Assembly (NCBI GenBank): GCA_019422105.1
Contig: JAHZDZ010000015.1
Span: 29,906 to 93,905, forward strand
DNA from: Bacillota bacterium
Lineage (GTDB): Bacteria > Bacillota > Clostridia > Lachnospirales > Anaerotignaceae
DNA length: 64,000 bases
Reading direction: 5' to 3'
The position numbers were made by a program, and so were the translations under genes. Below the pieces are notes generated by a model. That model ran no database searches, was not told where the DNA came from, and was given only the letters and a program-made list of their open reading frames with translations. Numbering within the stretch: position 1 is the stretch's first letter; every line of letters begins with the position of its first letter. This document shows, in pieces, positions 17,574-26,575 of this stretch.

Positions 17574-17996
17574 ATGGATAAACGTCAGGACGTCGGATTT
17601 TTAATTAAATCTATATCAGAATATATCGACAGGGAAGCCAATAGACAGCTCAGACAATACGGCCTGACGATTTCTCAGGGCAGAATTTTAACTTATCTGC
17701 ATGATTGTCAGAAAACAGTTACCCAAAAGGAGCTGGAAACCTACTTTGGTGTTTCCCACCCTACCATAGTTGGTATTTTGAAACGTCTTGAGGAAAAAGA
17801 GCTTATCCGCAGCGAAGTGAATCCGGAAAACCGTACAATGAAAAATATTTATCTGACAGAAAAAGAGGCTTCCTTTTTTCAGACAATGCGGGCCATGCAA
17901 ACAGAGATGGAAAAAAAGCTGATGAATCATTTTCAGGAGGAAGAGGCAAAGCAGATAAAAATACTTTTAAATATGGTATATGAAAATTTGCAGTAA
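17574..17996 (+). CDS. MarR-family transcriptional regulator
   Basis: 140 residues, GGAGG 6 nt before the ATG. Winged-helix core: QYGLTISQGRILTYLHDC, KELETYFGVSHPTIVGILKRLEEKELI (recognition helix) and wing RSEVNPENRTMKNIYLT, with dimer helices at both ends. It is a ligand-released repressor by family. Its own promoter and the following MATE gene each carry the same 14-bp palindrome, so it very likely represses both. A terminator separates the two genes. Confidence 0.93.
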   Translation: MDKRQDVGFLIKSISEYIDREANRQLRQYGLTISQGRILTYLHDCQKTVTQKELETYFGVSHPTIVGILKRLEEKELIRSEVNPENRTMKNIYLTEKEASFFQTMRAMQTEMEKKLMNHFQEEEAKQIKILLNMVYENLQ

Positions 17997-18001
17997 AGGA
18001 C

Positions 18002-18026
18002 AGGAGCGTCAGCTCCTTCTTTTTTC
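18002..18026 (+). terminator. Terminator between marR and the MATE gene
   Basis: AGGAGC/GCTCCT stem, 4-nt loop, then TCTTTTTT. It implies that the MATE gene has separate control or depends on read-through. Confidence 0.75.
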
Positions 18027-18034
18027 AGTAAATA

Positions 18035-18048
18035 TGTAGCATGCTACA
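18035..18048 (+). promoter_or_regulatory. Second MarR palindrome, before the MATE gene
   Basis: TGTAGCATGCTACA, identical to 17545-17558, 7 nt upstream of the AGGAG ribosome site of the MATE gene. No good -35/-10 pair lies between the terminator and this site, so repression could act as a roadblock to read-through. Confidence 0.8.
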
Positions 18049-18069
18049 CAAATAAAGGAGTGATTGAAT

Positions 18070-19440
18070 ATGGAACAAAATTCATACGTATTTGAAAACA
18101 TGCCCGTGCCAAAGGCCGTGGCAAAAAATGCCGTCCCGGCAATTATCAGCATGGTTGTCGTGCTTATCTACAATATTGCCGATACCTTCTTCGTGGGACA
18201 AACCGGAGACGCTCTTCAGGTAGCAGCAGTTTCTCTGACAACACCGGTGTTTTTGTTTTTTATGGCCACAGGAAACCTTTTTGGTATTGGCGGTACCTCC
18301 GTCATTTCAAGAGCCCTGGGAGAAAAAAAAGCTGATTACGCCAAAAAAGCGTCTTCCTTCTGTTTTTATGCCTCAATACTGACCGGGATACTGTTTATGC
18401 TGCTTTTTTGGTGTGGTATGGACACTGTATTGAAATGGATTGGTTGCAGCAGTGATACTATGGACTATGCCAGATCCTATCTGAACTGCGTTACCCTCAG
18501 CGCCCCCTTTGTTATTGTCTCAAATGCCTTCAGCAATATTGTGCGGGCGGAAGGAAAATCTAATGAGGCCATGTGCGGTGTTATGGTTGGCACAGTTGTA
18601 AATATTATACTGGACCCCATTATGATAACCGGAATGCATATGGGCGTTTTTGGCGCCGCCCTCGCCACAGTTATCGGAAATATCGCAGGAGCGCTTTACT
18701 ACATCATTTATTTTCTGCGGAATAAATCCTCCCTGTCCATCTCTCCGCGTGATTTCTGTATCAAGAACAAAATTATGACGGGCGTTCTTGCGATTGGCAT
18801 CCCCGCATGCCTGAATAACGTCCTTATGAGCGCCTCCAATATTGTTATGAATAATTTTCTCGCCACCTACGGCGATATTGAGGTGGCAGCTATGGGTGTT
18901 GCCATGAAGGTAGTGATGATAGTCGTACTACTGCAAGTGGGCTTGGGACAGGGCGTCCAGCCTCTTCTCGGCTTCAATTACGGCGCCGGAAATTATAAGC
19001 GGGCCCATGCCGTCATGGTTTTTTCTTTCCTTTGCGCCATACTATTGGGGGTCTACACCACTGCTTTTTGCTATCTTCAATCGGGAAACATTGTCCGCGC
19101 CTTCATCGATAATGAAGAAGTCTACTCCTACGGCGTTTCCTTCGTCAGAGCTCTGATACTATCAGGGCCGGTTATCGGCATACTCTTTCTCTTCACCAAT
19201 GCTCTTCAGGCTCTGGGAGCGGCAGTGCCGTCCTTAATCCTATCTATCAGCAGGCAAGGGCTTATTTTTCTGCCGCTTCTTGCTGTGCTGAACAGTCTGG
19301 CAGGATTATCCGGCATTGTATACGCACAGCCTGCCGCCGATATTCTTTCCATACTTTTGTCCGTTATTCTTTATCTCAGGCAGATAAAAAAGCTCAGACC
19401 AACGGAAAATTTATATGCCTCTGTCTCTCCCGAATATTAA
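18070..19440 (+). CDS. MATE-family multidrug efflux transporter
   Basis: 456 residues from the ATG at 18070 (AGGAG 9 nt upstream; a TTG at 18064 is too close). About 12 membrane helices. Family marks: PAIISMVVVLIYNIADTFFVGQTGD, GNLFGIGGTSVISRALGEKK, LDPIMITGMHMGVFGAALATVIG, and the second half GLGQGVQPLLGFNYGAGNYKRA. It exchanges cationic drugs or metabolites for Na+ or H+ in the membrane. Regulated by the adjacent MarR by inference. A second MATE gene with its own MarR is at 54777-56602. Confidence 0.93.
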   Translation: MEQNSYVFENMPVPKAVAKNAVPAIISMVVVLIYNIADTFFVGQTGDALQVAAVSLTTPVFLFFMATGNLFGIGGTSVISRALGEKKADYAKKASSFCFYASILTGILFMLLFWCGMDTVLKWIGCSSDTMDYARSYLNCVTLSAPFVIVSNAFSNIVRAEGKSNEAMCGVMVGTVVNIILDPIMITGMHMGVFGAALATVIGNIAGALYYIIYFLRNKSSLSISPRDFCIKNKIMTGVLAIGIPACLNNVLMSASNIVMNNFLATYGDIEVAAMGVAMKVVMIVVLLQVGLGQGVQPLLGFNYGAGNYKRAHAVMVFSFLCAILLGVYTTAFCYLQSGNIVRAFIDNEEVYSYGVSFVRALILSGPVIGILFLFTNALQALGAAVPSLILSISRQGLIFLPLLAVLNSLAGLSGIVYAQPAADILSILLSVILYLRQIKKLRPTENLYASVSPEY

Positions 19441-19452
19441 AAACCTATTAAG

Positions 19453-19475
19453 GCGCCTGTACAGGCGCTTTTTTA
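19453..19475 (+). terminator. Intrinsic terminator after the MATE gene
   Basis: GCGCCTGT/ACAGGCGC perfect stem, then TTTTTT. The following 19476-19857 holds no gene I can support; a TATAAT-like box in TATGTTATAATAGC near 19715 may be the promoter of the next genes. Confidence 0.85.
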
Positions 19476-19857
19476 CTGTCAAATATCGCTTCCAGAAATA
19501 AAATACAGCAATCGCAAACAGCTCTTATTTTTTTATCGACATGCCAAGCTTTAGAGCTTAAATAAAGGATAGTTGCCGTTATCCTGTTTTTCATGAGGTA
19601 CTCTTTCGCTCATATGGTGGTATAAGAACAAAAATCAAACAAAGCAGAAGCCATAAAAAAACAGAAGTACCAAACGAATTTCGACTAAACGCTTTTCATC
19701 ATTTGCTTTTATGTTATAATAGCTTTCATAAAAGGAAAAACGCTGAAAAGGGCCGTATTAACTGTCTGCATGGTATTCTTTAAAAGACATTGAGGAATAA
19801 GACGGCTTAGAAAGCTTAAATTTACGAGAAAATTAGACTTTAGGGGAGGCGGTTTTT

Positions 19858-20268
19858 TTGATCATGCCCGACAGAATACCTAATACCTTTTTTGCCCCCT
19901 GTGGTATGAACTGTTTTATCTGTTATAAGCATTTAAGCCATAAAAACAGCTGTCCGGGCTGCCGGGAAGATGCACCGTCCAAACAGGGACATTGCAGAGA
20001 CTGCAAAATAAAAGAATGCGCAAAGAGTAAGAATCTGGAATATTGCTTCCAATGCTCTGATTTTCCCTGCAAGAGAGTAAAAAATCTGGACAAAACTTAT
20101 CGCACACGCTATTTGGTCAGTCTGACAGAAAACAGCCTGTATATAAAAGAAAATACGCTGAAATCCTTTTTCGAAATAGAAGCTGTAAAATGGCGGTGCA
20201 GTATATGCGGCGGCGTCATCTCTGTTCATGACGGCGTCTGCAGCGAATGCGGAAAAGCTAGAAAATAG
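19858..20268 (+). CDS. Cysteine-rich DUF3795-type protein
   Basis: 136 residues from a TTG 8 nt after GGAGG (an ATG two codons later is less well spaced). The N-terminal part has the DUF3795 cysteine pattern APCGMNCFICYKHL, C.GCRED, CRDCKIKECA, CFQCSDFPCKRVK. A C-terminal zinc ribbon adds CSICGG...CSECGK. It is probably a metal-binding protein of the cytosol; the function of the family is unknown. A shorter relative is encoded at 51838-52095. First of three closely spaced plus-strand genes. Confidence 0.85.
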   Translation: MIMPDRIPNTFFAPCGMNCFICYKHLSHKNSCPGCREDAPSKQGHCRDCKIKECAKSKNLEYCFQCSDFPCKRVKNLDKTYRTRYLVSLTENSLYIKENTLKSFFEIEAVKWRCSICGGVISVHDGVCSECGKARK

Positions 20269-20285
20269 AAATAAAGGAGCGAACT

Positions 20286-20735
20286 ATGAATATTTTTGTG
20301 GACGCTGATGCCTGCCCTGTAAAGGACATCATTATTAAAACAGCAAAGGAATTCTCCATCCCCGTATATTTATTTGTTGATACAAGCCACATACTCTCTG
20401 ACAGCTATTCCACGGTCATTACCGTGGACAAGGCCAGTGACTCTGTTGATTTTGCCATTGCCAACCGCATCCACAAAGGGGATATTGCCGTGACACAGGA
20501 TTATGGCCTTGCCTCCATGCTTCTTGCAAAGGGCGCCTATGTTGTCCATCAAAACGGCTTTCTGTATGACGAGAATAACATTGACCGCCTGTTGTTTGAA
20601 CGTCATATTTCCAAGGAAATGCGGCGGCAGGGAAAACGCGGCGGCAGATTCCACGCAAGAAAAGAGGAGGACAATATACGCTTTGCTTCCTGCTTTTGTT
20701 CTGTCTGCCGGAAAGCTGTGGAAGAGGAATCTTGA
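20286..20735 (+). CDS. UPF0178 / YaiI-YqxD family protein (DUF188)
   Basis: 149 residues, GGAGC 7 nt before the ATG. It begins IFVDADACPVKDIIIKTA, the family signature, and contains GDIAVTQDYGLASMLLAKGA and a C-terminal basic GGRFHARKEEDN motif. The fold is PIN/NYN-like, so a nuclease or RNA-related role is suspected but not established. Its start follows the DUF3795 stop by 17 nt, suggesting co-transcription. Confidence 0.92.
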   Translation: MNIFVDADACPVKDIIIKTAKEFSIPVYLFVDTSHILSDSYSTVITVDKASDSVDFAIANRIHKGDIAVTQDYGLASMLLAKGAYVVHQNGFLYDENNIDRLLFERHISKEMRRQGKRGGRFHARKEEDNIRFASCFCSVCRKAVEEES

Positions 20736-20771
20736 TAGGCTTAGTAGAATCATTTCAGAAAGGAACCCAAT

Positions 20772-21314
20772 ATGAATGCTAAGGTTCAGCAGTATTTTTT
20801 TTATTTCCTGCTTTATTCCATATTAGGCTGGTGCTATGAGGTTTTTCTCGAGGTTGTCGTTTACCGTTGGGGATTTACAAACCGCGGATTTCTTTTTGGC
20901 CCCTACTGTCCTGTTTATGGCTTTGGCGCTTTGGTTTTTTTGCTTTGCCTGAACCGGTATAAAAAAGAAAAAATAGTTCTGGGCAAAATAAATCTGACGC
21001 CTGTACTTCTGTTTTTTGCATGCATGGCCGCTGCCACCGCTATTGAACTGGCAACCTCTTATATCATGGAATTGTTTACCGGCGGGTGGCCCTGGCAGAC
21101 TTATACAGACTACAAATACAACTTTCAGGGCAGAATCGCCTTGTCCCCCTCTCTCCGTTTTGGCCTCGGCGGAATACTAATATTGTATGTTTTGCAGCCA
21201 CCTATAGAAAAGCTGTTACATAAGCTGCAATGCCGTACCAGAAATATTATTTTTCTGTCATCTGCCCTAGTATTGGGAATTGATTTTGCGGTTCAAATTG
21301 CAAAGTTTATTTGA
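20772..21314 (+). CDS. Putative ABC-transporter type IV membrane protein (PF06541)
   Basis: 180 residues with about five membrane helices. Characteristic motifs: YSILGWCYEVFLEVVVYRWGFTNRGFLFGPYCPVYGFGAL and the aromatic GGWPWQTYTDYKYNFQGRIALSPSLRFGLGG segment. The family is annotated as a putative ABC-type permease, but no ATPase gene is nearby and its function is unproven. It follows the DUF188 gene by 36 nt. Confidence 0.88.
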   Translation: MNAKVQQYFFYFLLYSILGWCYEVFLEVVVYRWGFTNRGFLFGPYCPVYGFGALVFLLCLNRYKKEKIVLGKINLTPVLLFFACMAAATAIELATSYIMELFTGGWPWQTYTDYKYNFQGRIALSPSLRFGLGGILILYVLQPPIEKLLHKLQCRTRNIIFLSSALVLGIDFAVQIAKFI

Positions 21315-21396
21315 CAAAATGCTGCCTCACTTCTGTTCGTCAAAAAAGGTATCTTCAAGCTGCAAAATTGTAATTTCGCTTTCTCATACGGCAATA

Positions 21397-21437
21397 AAAA
21401 AAGCGGAAAACCGTTACAGGTTTTACCGCTTTTTTCT
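21397..21437. terminator. Bidirectional terminator between converging genes
   Basis: AGCGG-AAAACC paired with GGTTTT-A-CCGCT (single bulge), flanked by A and T runs on both sides. Confidence 0.88.
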
Positions 21438-21451
21438 CTTTCAGCATTACT

Positions 21452-22792
21452 TTATTTTGCAAACTGAGGACGGAATGAACTTTCTGTCAGAGGAAGAATC
21501 TCATATCCCTGCGCCTTCAGCTGCCGTATGATTTCAGGCAGGGCCTCCACAGTTGTAGCCTTTGGCTTTGTCTGATGCATCAGCACAACAATTTTATCTT
21601 TATTCTTTGCCCCGTTTATTACATTTCCTACAATATCCTCCTTGGATGCAGGCTTTCCTGTTGCATCCCCCGCGCTTACATTCCAGTCAATATAGGCATA
21701 GCCCTTCTCATTTGCTTCCTGTATCAGCTGTTTCATAATATTTTTATTATATTTATTGCTCACCGTATTGTTAGACCCGCCCGGGAAACGCATCATAACC
21801 GGTTTTTCACCAATGACGCTCTCAATGTATTCTTCCTCGGCATAAAAATCGGACCAAAAGCCATCACTGTCCTTATATATAGAGGCATAATCATGCGTCA
21901 TAGTATGGTTTCCAATGGTATGCCCTTCCTCTGACATACGCTTTAATATGGCGGGATCTGCTTTACCCGTCAGGAAAAATGTTGCCTTAACACTGTTTTC
22001 CTTCAGAATATCAAGTATTTTCTCCGTATTCTCTGATACACTGTCGTCAAAGGTCAAATAAGCAACTTTTCCTGCTTCCTCAGTATTCTCTTCCTTATTT
22101 TCTTTTTTGCTTTCGGCTGCCTTTTTCTCTGCCTCCTGCTCCTTTTTTTGATTCTCCTCTTCTTCCTTTCTCAGGGCCTCCTCCTTTGCCTTCTCCGCAG
22201 CACGCTTTTCTGCTTCCTTTTTGTCCAGAATGTCCTGATAATTCTTAGCTGTAGCCTTTATCTCATAGTCAGGTGCACAATTTTTCGTGATGTCCAACAG
22301 CGTTACCGCTTCCCCAAGGGTCAGCTTTTTGTCTACGTTAATACCACCGTTTTCATCCCATGTGATAATACCTCTGGAAATCGCAAACTGCATGGAGGCG
22401 TCATCCACAGACTCAATTCTGTTGGCATAGGGCAAAGTTTCTTTTACAGTAAAATCTTTACCCGGATTAACCCTTTGAATTGTCTGATACAGTACATCCA
22501 TGAGCTCTTTTGCTGTAAATCCCTGTGCAGCATCAAATTTACCTGTTTTGGGATCCTTTAATATATTTTTATAATAATTTGTGACAGTATCCCGCAATTC
22601 AGGCGTCGGTGCTACCTCATTGTAAAAGCTTACCAGATAATTCAGCATCTCTCCCCTGTCTACATGGAAACTTTGCCTTTGCTCAAAACCTACCACATTC
22701 AGCCATTTATTATTAGTAAAGCCCATAACTCCGCTGGAAAATACTATCAGCAGTGCCAGTACCATTATAATTTTTTTTAAAGCCCTTCTCAC
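21452..22792 (-). CDS. Exported polysaccharide deacetylase (NodB/CE4)
   Basis: 446 residues. N-terminal membrane helix/signal (about 8-26); an SLH-like helical region follows (about 40-190: GEMLNYLVSFYNEV, FAISRGIITWDENGG, LTLGEAVTLLDI). A charged Lys/Glu coiled coil spans about 195-240. The CE4 domain (about 243-440) has TFDDSVSENTEKIL (metal Asp), HTIGNHTMTH (metal His pair), RFPGGSNN and a C-terminal VVLMHQ motif. It would remove N-acetyl groups from peptidoglycan or a related polymer outside the membrane. An upstream TATAAT on the minus strand (near 22825) is a plausible -10. Confidence 0.92.
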   Translation of the reverse strand: MRRALKKIIMVLALLIVFSSGVMGFTNNKWLNVVGFEQRQSFHVDRGEMLNYLVSFYNEVAPTPELRDTVTNYYKNILKDPKTGKFDAAQGFTAKELMDVLYQTIQRVNPGKDFTVKETLPYANRIESVDDASMQFAISRGIITWDENGGINVDKKLTLGEAVTLLDITKNCAPDYEIKATAKNYQDILDKKEAEKRAAEKAKEEALRKEEEENQKKEQEAEKKAAESKKENKEENTEEAGKVAYLTFDDSVSENTEKILDILKENSVKATFFLTGKADPAILKRMSEEGHTIGNHTMTHDYASIYKDSDGFWSDFYAEEEYIESVIGEKPVMMRFPGGSNNTVSNKYNKNIMKQLIQEANEKGYAYIDWNVSAGDATGKPASKEDIVGNVINGAKNKDKIVVLMHQTKPKATTVEALPEIIRQLKAQGYEILPLTESSFRPQFAK

Positions 22793-23030
22793 TCAACCAC
22801 CCCTGTTCTTTCAAATGTTAGCTAAATTATACACCCAAAAAGGTACAAAAGTATTACGAAACTTTTAATTTTAGTCTTTCGTGACAAATTTAAAAAAGTT
22901 TTAAGAAATTTTAAGTAAAGAGAAATGAGATAATACCTGTAAAATCAATCTATTCTGTAATTTATTTTTTGGATTATTAAACTTTGACACAACTCGACAG
23001 AATTTAAAATTATCTAAGGGAGGAAACAGT

Positions 23031-23276
23031 ATGAACAAACTATCTGGTCTTTACAAACTATTTTCGCAGGAAAGGAATATGGAAATGTCAGACGAAATAT
23101 CAGGGGGTCTGAACAGAGAAAAAATAAACCAATTTCTTAAAACTAAGCTGAATGCAAATGATTATTTTATTGCAGATGAATTAATAACAGAATTGGAAAT
23201 TTCCGTTGAAGAAAAAGGATTCAAAGCCGGATGCCGTTTTACCACCGAACTGAATGACGAAATGAGAAATAAATAG
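23031..23276 (+). CDS. Small hypothetical protein
   Basis: 81 residues with a good GGGAGG 8 nt before the ATG and its own terminator, so probably real. Charged, mostly helical; N-terminal LSGLYKLFSQERNMEMSDEISGG, no membrane segment. The family is not recognised. Confidence 0.6.
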   Translation: MNKLSGLYKLFSQERNMEMSDEISGGLNREKINQFLKTKLNANDYFIADELITELEISVEEKGFKAGCRFTTELNDEMRNK

Positions 23277-23293
23277 AAATAATATTTAGACAT

Positions 23294-23318
23294 AGCCTCT
23301 CTTATGAGGGGCTTTTTT
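23294..23318 (+). terminator. Intrinsic terminator
   Basis: AGCCTCTC/GAGGGGCT stem (one mismatch) followed by TTTTTT, after the 81-residue gene. Confidence 0.8.
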
Positions 23319-23405
23319 CATTTTGTCTTTTCCAATTGGATTATTTATGATATAATTAACAAGTATATTACAACTATTAAGAATACAAAAGAAAGGGGCC
23401 TTGAG

Positions 23406-23714
23406 ATGAACCGTTTAAAGGAGCTGCGTCTTGAAAAGCATAAAAGCCAGGTCGCCTTGGCCATGGATTTGAACACAACTCAGGCGTCCATCAGCAAGTA
23501 TGAAACAGGAGACGCCATGCTGGATATTCCCACCCTGATTCAGTTGGCGGCATACTTTTCCGTTACCATGGAGTATTTATTGGGCGTATCCGACCAGAAA
23601 ACAGCGCCGGCCGATTTATCAGAATTGGACAATAGCTTTCTCAATCTTTATCATTGCCTGACTCCTTCTCAAAAAAAGAAAGCCCTTTCCTTTATGCATG
23701 AGTTAAAAAAATAA
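23406..23714 (+). CDS. XRE-family helix-turn-helix regulator
   Basis: 102 residues from the ATG at 23406 (AAGGGG upstream); the longer frame to 23304 reads through the promoter region. HTH_3 domain at about 5-60: LRLEKHKSQVALAMDLNTTQASISKYETGD, then DIPTLIQLAAYFSVTMEYLLGVSD. A short helical tail follows. Single gene, target unknown. It borders the decayed prophage but reads like a host gene with its own terminator. Confidence 0.88.
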   Translation: MNRLKELRLEKHKSQVALAMDLNTTQASISKYETGDAMLDIPTLIQLAAYFSVTMEYLLGVSDQKTAPADLSELDNSFLNLYHCLTPSQKKKALSFMHELKK

Positions 23715-23734
23715 GCCCCTTTCGGGGCTTTTCG
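23713..23734 (+). terminator. Intrinsic terminator of the XRE gene
   Basis: AAGCCCC/GGGGCTT stem with a TTTC loop, then TTCGTTTT. Confidence 0.8.
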
Positions 23735-24115
23735 TTTTATTACAGTGTTTTCATTAAAGGGCTGCTTATCTGTGGCCGAGGCCACCGTCTCCTGTTTGGC
23801 CGTCACATCTATCAGCCCAAAGGAGATATTGATTCCCGTGGTCATACTGCCGCCTCCTTTGCCCTTGCGGGGGCCTTGGCCGTAAAGTTGACCGTTAAAT
23901 CCTTAAAATAATTCTTGCTGCCAATCTGCCGTCTTAAGGTATCCCCCACATTGGAGAAATAGGCCATAAACTTGTAGTCTCCCGCCTCGTCCGGTACAAC
24001 TACCTCATGAAACCGCGGCCTCCGTCAGCTTATCCCAGAGCGCCTCATACTCGCCTCTATTCAGTGCTGCACCAAACTGTATCTACTCCCTTGAATCCCA
24101 TAATAAGGCCGTCCT

Positions 24116-24805
24116 TCATATTTTTTCCCAGCTCCTCCCACTTGCCGAAAGAAGGGCTGTCTGCTGCATGACGTAGGCATACCGAAGCTGTACCTGCTCC
24201 GCCTGTGTCATAGCGGATATATTCTTTTGAATCCCCTGCGTATAGGCAACTGCTGCAAATTTGTCTGTGTCATAAAGATTCATAGCGTTTTAATGTTTCC
24301 GTTTCCCCTGTAAATACAGAAGCCAAGGCGGTTTTTGTCTCACAAAATCCTTATTGTAGAAGGACGCCATATCCGCCGACAGCGCCGTTAAATTCAGTGA
24401 CATGTCAGAGGCTTTGTCGCTGGCCATTCCCATTCCCCTCGCCATTACCATAAAGGTGGATCCCGTCTCTTTCGCCTCCAGCCTTGACATGCCGAAGGTT
24501 TCAATTGCCGTGTCCGCAAATTCCTTCATTTTATAGGCCATATCTCCAAAGGACACGTCAACCACGTTTTGAACCTCCTCCAAATCGGAGGCCAATGAAA
24601 CAGCCTCCCTTCCAAAATCAATAAGCTTCTTAACAGTAAAGGCAATTTCAAGGGCAACACCCACTCCCTTAATAGCCCTGCCCAAACCGGCTAAGCCTGC
24701 GCTCATATTTCGTATGCCATTGTTGAAGCCTCTGGAATCCACCCTGGTATCAATCCTGATACTGCCGTCATATCCTGCCATCTTTCCACCTCCTTTCTCC
24801 ATCAA
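24116..24805 (-). pseudogene. Phage tail tape-measure protein, broken
   Basis: The first frame (from 24805) has the usual N-terminus: GYDGSIRIDTRVDSRGFNNGIRNM, then SLASDLEEVQNVVDVSFGDMAYKMKEFADTAIETFGMSRLEAKETG. It fits until ASFYNKDF, then shifts; the family continues in another frame (ETKTALASVFTGETETLKRY, near 24285-24350) and, after a second shift, as AMTQAEQVQLRYAYVMQQT down to 24116. The rest of a normally much longer protein is gone. Confidence 0.88.
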
Positions 24806-24829
24806 AAAAGCGCCCCGAAGAGCGCTTCA

Positions 24830-25093
24830 TTAAAACTCATAAAGTGACCATATGCTGATAATTTTCACAGTTTTTTCTTCCTCCAAAACCTGATATACAA
24901 GCCTGTGCTGTATATTGATTCTCCGTGAATACGCCCCCTTTAAATCGCCAATCAGGCTTTCATAGGGCGGCGGGTTTTGAAACGGATCGGTTTTTAAAAT
25001 TTCAATCAGCTTTTTTGCCTTACCGTCCAGCTTGGCGGCCTTAAGCTTCGGAATATCCTTGAGGGCCTTTTTCACATAAACAATAGAATACAC
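24830..25093 (-). CDS. YoeB/Txe-family mRNA interferase toxin
   Basis: 87 residues from a GTG (25093) directly after the antitoxin stop. RelE-superfamily pattern with KLIEILKTDPFQNPPPYESLIGDLKGAYSRRINIQHRLVYQV and C-terminal IISIWSLYEF (conserved His/Tyr end as in YoeB: I..W.HY, here SLY, so the last catalytic residues may differ). By family it cleaves mRNA on the ribosome. Pairs with the YefM-like antitoxin. Confidence 0.88.
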   Translation of the reverse strand: MYSIVYVKKALKDIPKLKAAKLDGKAKKLIEILKTDPFQNPPPYESLIGDLKGAYSRRINIQHRLVYQVLEEEKTVKIISIWSLYEF

Positions 25094-25342
25094 TTACCAT
25101 TCGACCTCGCTTTCGAGCACACATTCCGAAACAGGCGTTTTCAAACCCTCGGTGATGTCGGCCTTAAGCCCGGGAACTGAGGATACATACAATGTTTCCA
25201 TAATATTATTATAATCCTCTTCGCTCATGATTACCGCATTGCCGTTCTTTGTGTTTATATTTACAACGTCGTTAAATTCGATAGCCTGATTGATGAAACC
25301 AAAAATATTTTTCCTGAAGTTGGTTATATTCACGTTCGTCAT
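25094..25342 (-). CDS. Phd/YefM-family antitoxin
   Basis: 82 residues, GAGGAGG 8 nt before the ATG. N-terminal DNA-binding/dimer part NITNFRKNIFGFINQAIEFNDVVNINTKNGNAVIMSEEDYNNIMETLY, typical of YefM. The acidic C-terminus would wrap the toxin. Its promoter carries a TGTACA palindrome (25366-25385), the hexamer known from E. coli yefM-yoeB operators, so autoregulation is likely. Confidence 0.9.
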   Translation of the reverse strand: MTNVNITNFRKNIFGFINQAIEFNDVVNINTKNGNAVIMSEEDYNNIMETLYVSSVPGLKADITEGLKTPVSECVLESEVEW

Positions 25343-25365
25343 TTTAGCACCTCCTCAATCTCTAT

Positions 25366-25400
25366 ATGTACATAATAGTGTACATTTATATAGATGTCAA
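25366..25400 (-). promoter_or_regulatory. Antitoxin-toxin promoter with TGTACA operator
   Basis: Minus strand TTGACA (25400-25395), 17-bp spacer, TATTAT (25377-25372). The palindrome ATGTACA-N6-TGTACAT (25366-25372 and 25379-25385) covers the -10. Confidence 0.85.
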
Positions 25401-25472
25401 GAGGTAATTCCATTTCCCAAAGAAAAAGCGCCTACTGTATGTAAGCGCTTCTGATGTTTGCCGTCCTTTATT

Positions 25473-26144
25473 TCAATAATCTATTTTAATCACATCTGAA
25501 TCAATGTAACTTTCCCATGAAGCCGAATCAAATATGTGAAAACTGAACTCAACATTTTTAATCTCACTGATGCCATTGTCCTCAAGATACTGCGAAAGAA
25601 TACTTATAGAATCATTGGCTTTTTTGCCCGCTGCAACATCGCAGGAAAATACAGGGTCAATCATGTAGCCGTTAATGGAAAAATCTCTTACCTGAACCGT
25701 ATAGTTCTTTGCTGTTGTATTTTCCACCAATAATTTAATCTCTTTGCCAAGATAGCTCTCTCCAATACCCTGTGCCGTAATCTTAATTCCATTGGCGTCA
25801 TATACTACCTTACTGCTGGCCGCCGCAGGCGTTTCCTCTTTTTTCGTTTCTGCTGGTGCTTCTGTTTTTGCCGAAAGCGTTACCGTTTGTGTGGCGCCGT
25901 CCCAGCTGACCACCTTTCCTACTGCCTCACCTACCGCTCTTACGGGAAGATAGGTTGTCCCATCAAAAATAAACGGCTCCTTATCCGTAGAGAGTTGTTT
26001 TCCGTCCACCACAATTTTGATGTTGTTGTAACTTACAGGAATGTTCATCTGGCTTACCTTGCCAAATGCCGTGGTAACTGAGCCGACCATAAGCGCCCCA
26101 ATTACAATGCCCACGGATACATCTCGAAACGTTTTAAATTTCAT
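25473..26144 (-). CDS. Exported stalk-domain (Cu_amine_oxidN-like) protein
   Basis: 223 residues; GGGGGAG 8 nt before the ATG. Signal peptide, then the stalk domain at about 35-95 (NNIKIVVDGKQLSTDKEPFIFDGTTYLPVRAVGEAVGKVVSWD), an Ala/Pro/Lys/Glu linker and a C-terminal immunoglobulin-like region (DANGIKITAQGIGES...LLVENTTAKNYTVQVRD). A cell-surface accessory protein by analogy. It lies within the prophage debris but is intact. Confidence 0.88.
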   Translation of the reverse strand: MKFKTFRDVSVGIVIGALMVGSVTTAFGKVSQMNIPVSYNNIKIVVDGKQLSTDKEPFIFDGTTYLPVRAVGEAVGKVVSWDGATQTVTLSAKTEAPAETKKEETPAAASSKVVYDANGIKITAQGIGESYLGKEIKLLVENTTAKNYTVQVRDFSINGYMIDPVFSCDVAAGKKANDSISILSQYLEDNGISEIKNVEFSFHIFDSASWESYIDSDVIKIDY

Positions 26145-26280
26145 GATAATACTCCCCCTTTTTTTATTATATTAGAAAATTTATACCCCTTTGATCATAT
26201 TACATCACATACAGTGTAATTTCAACCAAACTTTCCAAATATGAATAAAAACATTCAGTAAAGGGAATGCCTTCATATAT

Positions 26281-26490
26281 CTATACTTCCCATTTATGAC
26301 CACAGTGCTGACAGACGGCATATGCTCTTGTTTTCGATTTTCTGCCCCTAATCAGAGCAATCAGCACAATCCAGCCTATAACAGGTATACAAATCAATAT
26401 AAGATAAAGCACAGCTGTCAGACAGCCTCTTCTCTGTATCTCTGATACAACCTGAACCTCCGCCTGATAACCGCATTTTGGACAAATCAT
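26281..26490 (-). CDS. Small membrane protein with zinc ribbon
   Basis: 69 residues from the third ATG of a cluster (26490), 9 nt after AAAGGA. An N-terminal CPKCG and C-terminal CQHCGHKW form a split zinc ribbon around two hydrophobic stretches (about 27-50). Function unknown. The promoter region before the stalk gene (26145-26280) holds nothing else. Confidence 0.72.
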   Translation of the reverse strand: MICPKCGYQAEVQVVSEIQRRGCLTAVLYLILICIPVIGWIVLIALIRGRKSKTRAYAVCQHCGHKWEV

Positions 26491-26575
26491 TATCATCATT
26501 CCTTTGCCTATAATATAATTTTACTATACTACACTGCTCAGAAACCTTCAAGGTGCTAAGCCTTTCCGTCACGGC

